DNA of 64,000 nt from Hormiphora californensis (Eukaryota; Ctenophora; Tentaculata; Cydippida; Pleurobrachiidae): assembly GCA_020137815.1 (NCBI GenBank), contig CM035355.1, positions 2,636,731 through 2,700,730 on the forward strand. The letters run 5' to 3'. Under the pieces are notes generated by a model. The model did no database searches. It saw only the letters and a program-made list of their open reading frames with translations, and had not been told where the DNA came from. Shown piece by piece: positions 56,604 to 64,000 of this stretch; position 1 is the stretch's first letter, and the number at the start of each line of letters is the position of its first letter. The position numbers were made by a program, and so were the translations under genes.

Positions 56604-56757
56604 GGAATGGGGCGCCTGGCATGTTTCTCCTAAGGAGCTCCTAGGAATGGGGCGCCTGGCATGTTTCTCCTAAGGAGCTCCTAGGAATAGGGCGCCTGGT
56701 ATGTTTCTCCTAAGGAGCTCCTAGGAATGGGGCGCCTGGCATGTTTCTCCTAGGAGT
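56604..56757 (-). repeat. 40-bp tandem repeat, about 3.8 copies, in the SLC35D 3' flank
   Basis: The unit GGAATGGGGCGCCTGGCATG + TTTCTCCTAAGGAGCTCCTA starts at 56604, 56644, 56684 and 56724. Each unit contains palindromes (GGCGCC, CTAAGGAGCTCCTAGG). It lies 26-180 bp after the SLC35D stop codon, so it is probably transcribed in its 3' UTR. Confidence 0.95.
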
Positions 56758-56782
56758 GGGGTGTGGGAAGTGATCTGACTGA

Positions 56783-59311
56783 TCATGCGATTGAGGTTGC
56801 ACCCTGTTTCTTCTTCACTGCACTAGGACTATCTCGGCCTGTAAACGTCACATAGCTGTACACTACTCCACCAAAGGCGCTTATTGTTATACCTAAAGGG
56901 GTGGAGGAGGTGTTATTGGGTCGGTGGTCTAATAATAATATCCCCCAAGAGTGGCATGGTTTCAGGAGAGAGATAGAGGGATTTCACCCTCTCTCAGGAG
57001 AGAGATACAAATGGGGTGACAATTCCCACGTTTACTGAGACAGTTGTAGTGAATGTGTTAATATAGATAGACTCCCCCCTCCCTCTCAGGAGAGAAGGAC
57101 TTCCCCATCCCCTCCCTTACCGGTGAAGTTGACCCAACTGAAGATGTAGTCTCCTCCGTACCACATTCCAAAGTATGTCATGACAGTGTTCTTGAGGACT
57201 CCCACAACGTTCTGAGTTAGAGCTCCACACACTGAAACACACGCATAGTGAGAACAATTTGTTAGAAAATTTGTCACACTATTTGTATTGTCAGACACCA
57301 AGACAAAACATGTCTGTCTACATAATGGCGGGGTTGCGGGAGATCGAAGAAAAAAGGAAGAGAGAGCTCTCAATATATATTCCTCTGTAACATATTAGTA
57401 GAAGGCAGCTAGTACACACTACACAGTATATTGCACACTACACAAACCTGTGGTACAAAGGATGGAACTGTAAATGAGGATAAACCCTAACATGTTGCAG
57501 GCAAAGAACTCGAAACAGAACCACGGGTCCGACCAACCCTCAAAATCTGATACCTGCGCATGAAGATGTGTTATTTAGTTGTGTTAGTTAGTAAAGTTGT
57601 GTAAGTTATGTAAGTCAAGATTAAAATTCCATCCTCAAAAATCAGGGTACTGATGAAAACACCCGTCCCCAATTATGTTGTTTTTCACTTACGGTGTCCC
57701 CAGAAGCGAGGAATATGAGTATAGCAAGGGGGAGTGATACAATAGAGTTGTAGTACATCATCCCCAATCTACCGAGTGACTGAAAACAGTGGGAATTGAA
57801 ATGAGCGGTTAGGGGTTGGAACAAATAAACATTTACTGGCATTTAAAACTGTACAACCGACTCTGTTTCGTTCAAACTGGGACGCGGTGAGAGAGGGTCG
57901 AGCAAGGCAGCCCAACTCCTAACAACACGATATCTACCTTGTTATCATCTATCTTTTTGATGTAGATGGAATATGCTGCCGTTAGAGCATCGTTCGTTAG
58001 GATTAGGAAATATCCTGACAACTCAAATGCTAGATCACCTCTGCAAATAATATGTTTATTTTGGTTATCATGCATGCCGATTGCCGAGTTGGTATTTTCG
58101 AGTTTCATGGAGTCGCCGATGCCAAGTCCCTTACCACCCAAGTATAGAATTTGTTATACCCATTCTAGGATTGGTTTAAAAACTTCTACTTCCGTTACTT
58201 ACAATGAGGCAACGATGACTCCAAATATCATTGCGAACACAGTTACCATAGTTAACACTGAAAACCGCTTCCTGAAATACGGATTCACCATCATTATTCG
58301 CTCTGATTGAAAGTTCTATTTGAGAGATTGGAAGAAGAAACAGACCCGGTGATGCACTGTCTGGCGACACCGACCCGATCTGAGCATGCTAAAAATCAAA
58401 ATTGGGTCTGGCACCATCAGAAAGGCGCTGCACAATTGACTCTAGTTGTTGCCACCAGACAGGGCACAAGTAGTGCTACATATATTGACTCACTGTAAAA
58501 TGACTATTTCCCCAATCATGACGAACAGAACTGTGAATCTTCGTAATACAGTGAACATAGCGATACTGAAACAACAGGGGTTAGTGTTAGAAATAGAGAT
58601 AGCTGCTAGGTAGAAATAATTCCGTCCCATCCTATTATTGGAGAGATTTAACACCCCACAAGTACACCCCACCTCACGGCCCACATATCTCTGTGTACCC
58701 ATATAATCTACCTAACCGAGGCTCTGAGTGCTGCCTACTGCCCACTCGTTACCTGAGACTCTGGGTGCTACCCACTGCCCACTAGTTACCTGAGACTCTG
58801 AGTGCTGCCCACTGCCCACTATTTACCTGAGGCTCTGAGTGCTGCCCAATCCCACCATCATATTCAGCATGTATAGAATGGGGAGGGGCATAACCTTCCG
58901 TACATTGGTAATAGACAGGTCCGGGAAACTGACCAACTTTCCAAACTTGAGAAGTTGTATCACAATGACTGTTACTGTTAGCTGCACCACTGATAGGAAT
59001 TTAACACTTGGGAAACTGAAGAGGGGGGAGTTTAGTATTTATTAGGAAGTAAGGTAGAAGGTCAAAAATTTCTTCGCAATATTTGGGGACGATTATAGGG
59101 TCACCTATGACCCCGGAATGTTCTGCGTACTAGCTCGTCTTTTAGCAAAGCAACTAACTTTTTTGCTTTCCAGTGTGAAAACTTAATAATAAACTTACGC
59201 GTAGATTGACAGGACACTCTTATTGACTGTTATAATTAGGACCGATGTCAGGGCATAGGCAAGAGCACATCCTATCCACTTTAACCCGCTTCCCACACCA
59301 TCCTTCACCAT
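56783..59311 (-). CDS. SLC35D: SLC35D-family nucleotide-sugar transporter, nine exons, 319 aa
   Basis: This is a Golgi/ER nucleotide-sugar antiporter (SLC35D: UDP-glucuronate/UDP-GalNAc/UDP-GlcNAc type), feeding glycosaminoglycan and glycoprotein synthesis. Exons 59311-59199, 59015-58827, 58565-58494, 58271-58203, 58040-57938, 57779-57693, 57553-57448, 57231-57121 and 56892-56783 all join in phase (960 nt with stop). The hallmark blocks appear in order: VNKSVLSIY, LPILYMLNMMVGLGSTQSLS, MFTVLRRFTVLFVMIGE, VFAMIFGVIVAS, GDLAFELSGYFLILTNDALTAAYSIY, GRLGMMYYNSIVSLPLAI, FEGWSDPWF, LKNTVMTYFGMWYGGDYIFS and AFGGVVYSYVTFT. About ten membrane spans are expected. It is close to SLC35D1/D2 in length. 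The start MVKDGVGSG is the first in-frame ATG I accept; a further upstream exon is possible. The exact sugar cannot be told from sequence. Confidence 0.95.
58355..58464. repeat. Foldback element CTGTCTGGCG family, copy 2
   Basis: CACTGTCTGGCGACACC (58355-58371) is mirrored by TTGCCACCAGACAGGG (58449-58464); GATCTGAGCA lies just inside the left arm as in copy 1. It sits in SLC35D intron 58272-58493. Confidence 0.8.
58714..58840 (-). repeat. 37-bp tandem repeat carrying the SLC35D exon-2 splice donor
   Basis: Three copies of ACCTGAG(G/A)CTCTG(A/G)GTG + CT(G/A)CCCACTGCCCACTAGTT lie in the intron next to a fourth copy that overlaps the true exon end (58,827). Read on the minus strand, each copy reproduces the exon's last ~20 bases plus the CAG|GT donor. 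The unit is not a multiple of three. Confidence 0.9.
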
Positions 59312-60052
59312 CTTGCTATAAACAGTGGTATTATGAGTGGTTTTGTTCCGGAGGCACGGTGAAACAGGGTCGAGCAAGGCAAGTTATAAGTTGATGTGGT
59401 GGTAGATTCGGGGGGGGGGGGGGAGTAGAAATTGGGTCACGCAGAGAGCTGAAGTGGGTCGAACAAGGCAAGGGGGAGTAACAAAACAGGGAGTTAACAA
59501 AATTTTATCAAACACAAAACAATCTGAAACAACACTGAAAAAAGCACAAAATAATTTGTCTTGCACACAATTATAAAAAAAAACATTAAAAACATGAATA
59601 ACAAGAATAACTGCATTATGTTTCGTAATGCTATGTTTCCCCGCCAACCTTTATTTTCGTAACCATCTAATGTGAAGGCGGGACAGAAATTTCCGATCAT
59701 TTATGAATCACTCAAACCGTATAGAATTTTTTGTGTTTTAGTAGCACTAAATTGCGTGCCACAATGCGCGGCTCACATTTCTTGAAAACGTGCCATTGAA
59801 ATATTTGATGAAGGAGCAACACCGTTGTCCCCCGCAACTGAGCGTGTTACAGCCAGTTTTGTGACCGTGACACCTCACTAGTATGTAAACTTGTCGAATT
59901 CTAAACCCCTATGCCTTTTTACAAAAGGCATCCGGGTGAATGCCTTCGGCATTCACCCGGGCGGGGAAAAAATGAACTGGAATCAGATGGAGAAAGTGTT
60001 AAATTCCTGATTAAATATGTTTACACGCTACACAAAAACCCAGATGATTGGC
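59312..60052. other. Intergenic stretch between SLC35D and tetraspanin genes
   Basis: No exon is supported. It contains two copies of the dispersed GGGTCGA(G/A)CAAGGCAAG repeat (59,366 and 59,456), a poly-G run (59,410) and a hairpin pair: ATGCCTTTT-TAC-AAAAGGCAT (59911-59931) and CCGGGTGAATGCC-TTC-GGCATTCACCCGG (59932-59960). Confidence 0.65.
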
Positions 60053-60732
60053 TCACTGATATAACTGGTTGTAACCACCTCTGCTTGGCTTGGCAGTAAA
60101 GACAAAACAAGCCGTGATCAGTTCGAATACCGTGACAGCAACTGGAGAGAGGGGAGAGATATTATTATAGTATATTGGGTAAGACGTGTGGTTATAGTAC
60201 ACACTACTGACTACTGACTACATATCATATATTGGGTAGTGTGCACTACACAAAGTATAGAGAGTATATAGAGTATACAGTGTGTGTTCACAGCTTGCTT
60301 GTGATTGTGCAATAAAAGAAAGTTAGTTCTGAGTTCTAAGAAACAAAATGTTAAAAACACGAATCATGTTTCAGTTTATGCATGAAACAGCACTGAATAG
60401 CAGTTGGTTACGAAGTCATGAGCTATATTAACGGAGGGGTATTACCAAGAATAGCAGTGCTTATAAGACGAATCACAGACGTACGTAATCAAACAATAAT
60501 TTGTTTTGTCTGGGCCAATCTTTAAACATTTAAAAACACCGAATTCAAGCCGCAGGACTAGGAAGTAGGAACTAAAAGCGCCTAACAACAATTACACACC
60601 GAATTTTCAAGGAACTAATAGTAGCGGTTCGAATAATATAATACACATGTAGCTCACACACATCCTACCTGCTGCAACAATAGGTCCAGTACACTGAGAG
60701 AGAACCTTACTGGAGATAGCCCCGTAACAACT

Positions 60733-60822
<90 letters not shown>

Positions 60823-61922
60823 TGGGAGAGGGAGAGAGAGAGAGAGAGAGAGAGAGAATATAAACGAGGGAAGGTATACACATTAATGAGCACACACATA
60901 AGCTTGGGTACCACATTGAGACACTGCATTGTACATGTATAAAGGGTAACACCAATGTATGTAGTTATTAAAGCGATTATTCAATCTTCCTCACTACCAG
61001 GAAATAGTTAAGACGTGTGATCATTGAGCTCACAAATTGCACCCGTATGTGTGATCATTGACCTCACAAATTGCATATCTACCCATGTTTATAAGCTCTA
61101 TCCTGGTCACAGCCCGTGGGACTCTTGCAGCAGCTGGGAGGAACATCCATCTGTCCATAATCAAGAACACCACTAGCTCCACAACACGCCAAACTCCTCT
61201 GGATCCCATCAACAAAACCCTGCTCCGCACTTCCTGTCTCATACCCCCAGTAGCTCTGTACTCGATCCTGGAACTTGGCCGATTGGTCGGAGTGGAGTCG
61301 GGCCGAGGTCACAATGACCATGATGAGACCGACTGAAGCGAAAACACCTGCAGAAATAAATGTTGTGCGAACAGAAAAACAGAGTGTGTACTAAGTATAC
61401 TTGTAGGCGGATGCCCTCTGTTCGTCTCTCCGTTCTATACGGTTCAGAACACGGTCGACAATGGAAAAAGAGCAGTGAGTTAAGATGAGCAGAACGTTGA
61501 AAAAAGTCGAAAAAAAGATGAAGAAAAAAGTTGTAAGGAGATATATAACAGGTCACACTCACAGACAATGGAGAAGAGACCCTTTACAGCGGTGTCTGCA
61601 CGTTCCTTTGTGTAGAGCATCACAGCAAGATGGGAGAGGAGGATAACTGAAAACAAAAGGTGTGAGAGTTGAGCAACCATTCATGTGTGTTATGGCGGAT
61701 TGAATATAAGATCAAACGAAATTAAAATAATATTATTGGCTGGAAATATGTACCTAGGATTAATGCGATAGTGCAGTAATGGAACGATGTTACACTGCTG
61801 TCCACTGAGGCCTCAATTGGGAACCGAAGAAGCATCAAGTAGGGCATATCAGTCATCAGCAGAAAGAACAGACATGCCGAGCCCATAATAAGGCCGATGG
61901 AGAGCCGGTTTTGCATCACCAT
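60053..61922 (-). CDS. Tetraspanin, five exons, 222 aa
   Basis: This is a four-pass membrane organiser protein. Exons 61922-61754, 61646-61563, 61347-61083, 60730-60669 and 60141-60053 join in phase (669 nt with stop). The first span is LSIGLIMGSACLFFLLM, the second TIALILGVILLSHLAVMLY and the third GLFSIVCVFASVGLIMVIVTS. The large extracellular loop contains the diagnostic CCG (LACCGASG), PPSCC and a distal GCYG Cys. The fourth span, VAVTVFELITACFVF, precedes a short cytoplasmic tail KPSRGGYNQLYQ. The CCG plus PxSCC plus GC pattern makes the family certain. It starts at ATG 61,922 (MVMQNRL). Intron 60731-61082 holds a long GA tract. Confidence 0.93.
60738..60857. repeat. (GA)n microsatellite, about 120 bp
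   Basis: A nearly pure GA tract lies seven bases from the tetraspanin exon-4 acceptor. On the transcribed strand it is CT, and so extends the polypyrimidine tract. Confidence 0.95.
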
Positions 61923-62740
61923 TCTTGGCTGAAAATAACCGCTTTAATTTTACTGGAAATGAACAAAAATCGTTACAATTACGTCTAATTAATAGCTGAA
62001 AGTTTTAGCGAGAATTTGGCCATGGGAGATGGGTCAGTGGGCGTCCCCTAGAGATTTTATATGGCTATCTAAACTGTAACTAAGAAAAGAGTTTGGCAAA
62101 CGCTGAACTCTGAAGGTATCATAAATTTTCATCCCCTGGCTCGATCCGGCGTTCCCTAAGCCCCAGCCAAATTTTAAGTACTTGGACGTAGCAAAAAGTT
62201 CTGTCCCGGCTACGACGAACACTGACGAAGCTTCCCGGAACGGTCCCGATCTTTAAAAGACTTCCCATTTGGTAGAAGTTATCAACAAAAGGACATTCTG
62301 TATTTTAGAGACTAGGGGGCCCGAAGAACGTGTTGTAACGGAGACCGGAGTGGAAATCGCGAACGTGTTGCTAAAATTTAAAAATCGAAGTGAAAATCGC
62401 CAAAAAATTCAGGAGAAAAACTAAACGCCGCGTAAAAGATATCTACGAACGCGCCGCGCGGCTCTTGTTGGCACAGTATTTCAAAATATTGAGCCGACAA
62501 CCTGATATGAGCGTTAGATTTCGCGTAATTTAATAATTTAATTATGCATAATTATGCAGCGGTAGTACCAGTAGCAGTACGTTTCCGGGTCACGATCTGA
62601 TCTGGATCAGATCATTGGTGACATAGACACTTGGCGCGACTCGACCCCCCACCAGGTGTCTATCTATCAGTATCACCGCGCCGTCAACTTGGTATCACCG
62701 CGCCGCCGCGCCGGCAAGGGAGGGGTAACTTCGTTACCAA

Positions 62741-62817
62741 CTGTCTGGCGGCGCCAGACCCCATTTGATTCTCAAATTGGCGACAGTGCGCTCAGATGGG
62801 TCGCGGCGCCAGACAGG
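62741..62817. repeat. Foldback element CTGTCTGGCG family, copy 3
   Basis: CTGTCTGGCGGCGCC (62741-62755) is mirrored by GGCGCCAGACAGG (62805-62817), with GCTCAGATGG inside, the reverse of the internal word in copies 1 and 2. Confidence 0.8.
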
Positions 62818-63416
62818 TTACCAAGCGATCCGTCAACACAGTCACATGCTGATAGAAGAGCGCGACGTGCCTTGGATCCATCGCATCCTATTCTCGCTCC
62901 GCGAATAATAGGATCCCGGCCCGTTGAGAGCAAGAACTCACGTGCGCGCGATATAAAGCACGTTTTCAGCAGATCGCGCGTGATAGACCGTTTTTGGAGA
63001 CCATTTTAGCTGACCTAGCACTACTCAAAGGTCAATTATGGCCTCATTTCGCATCGTGATGAATCGGCGGGTATTTTCCCATACTCACAAGGCCATGACG
63101 ATTCCCCCAGTACCCGCAGATTGTCCCAGGACCGAGTACGAGCTTGCAGCCAGGTCTTTAAAGAATTGCTCATGTTTAGCGTCAATTTTGACCCACTATT
63201 CCTCAAATGCTGATACTCGCGGGTATTTTCCGTAAAACTAGAGACAATTATCTGCCAGGAGCAACAAACGAGATGTAAATCGGTTCAGTAGTTCCTTGCA
63301 GCCAGGTCTTTGAAAAAGTTTGCTCTAAAATCAATAACGGACCGGAGGCCTAGATGTGAGATCGATCTCGGTCGCTGCGCGACCTCGATCTCACTCAGGC
63401 ATCAATGTGGCCAAGA

Positions 63417-63496
63417 CGTGCCCAAGTTACTATACTGTGCACTGTCAGTGCAAGTGCACATGTCACTGACAGTGGCATGGCAGTAACTTGGGCACG
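63417..63496. repeat. Inverted repeat, about 33-bp arms
   Basis: CGTGCCCAAGTTACT and CACTGTCAGTG on the left (63417-63450) are mirrored by CACTGACAGTG and AGTAACTTGGGCACG (63464-63496). Confidence 0.9.
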
Positions 63497-63564
63497 CTGT
63501 GTCAGGTCAGTGGTCACACTGAGAGTTAGAGTGAAAACGGACAAATGTAGCCGTAGATTGGGAG

Positions 63565-63897
<333 letters not shown>

Positions 63898-64000
63898 ACT
63901 CAGTACTCACAGAGAATGATATCAGATACACTTACAGAGACTCTTCATAAATAATGGTAACATAATGCGTGTATATTCAGCTTCTGAATCACCTGACCAT

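Noticed and set aside
56604-56757. CRISPR-like array
   Set aside because: Units are head-to-tail 40-bp copies without unique spacers; this is a simple tandem repeat in animal DNA.

Overview
The window is animal nuclear DNA. Its genes are split by many short GT-AG introns, and their products are animal-type: a Dbl-family RhoGEF, a BPI/LBP lipid-binding protein, C2H2 zinc-finger proteins, CREC-like EF-hand proteins, a homeodomain protein, a phosphohistidine phosphatase, an SLC35D nucleotide-sugar transporter and a tetraspanin. TTAGGG-like repeats are present, as is a non-LTR retrotransposon. The density of (GA/CT)n tracts and small foldback elements suggests a marine invertebrate, but I cannot name the clade from sequence alone.

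Left third (1.25-23.8 kb, + strand): one large gene of about 22 exons encodes a DH-PH RhoGEF of roughly 1,570 aa with a long basic Ser/Pro/Arg-rich tail. Its introns host other genes: an intronless antisense BPI/LBP-type gene (4.9-6.4 kb), and an inverted head-to-head pair of secreted Cys-rich paralogs (11.9-14.65 kb) that share a nearly identical 5' half. A complete 856-bp non-autonomous DNA transposon with a 5-bp target duplication lies in another intron.

Middle (23.8-46 kb): a gene-free stretch with two inverted repeats and telomere-like repeats is followed by two tandem zinc-finger paralogs (+), an unrecognised acidic protein (-), a four-exon EF-hand protein (-), a nine-exon secreted multi-EF-hand protein ending in HTEL (+, 34.1-41.6 kb; one intron holds a ~950-bp perfect-style foldback element), a small secreted protein with a GPI-type tail (+), and an intronless homeobox gene with an in-frame 33-bp repeat array (-).

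Right third (46-64 kb, all minus strand): a coiled-coil protein with an acidic E/T/V repeat tail, interrupted by a decayed LINE in one intron; then PHPT1, an SLC35D transporter (nine exons, 319 aa) and a tetraspanin (five exons, 222 aa). The last 2 kb are non-coding and end in a (GT)n-(GA)n tract.

Cautions: at least eight otherwise intact reading frames carry a single-base break, most at short homopolymers, and 33.7-34.1 kb looks like poor consensus. Residual assembly indels are therefore a serious alternative to pseudogenes. All exon models were built by hand from splice consensus and phase agreement, without transcripts.
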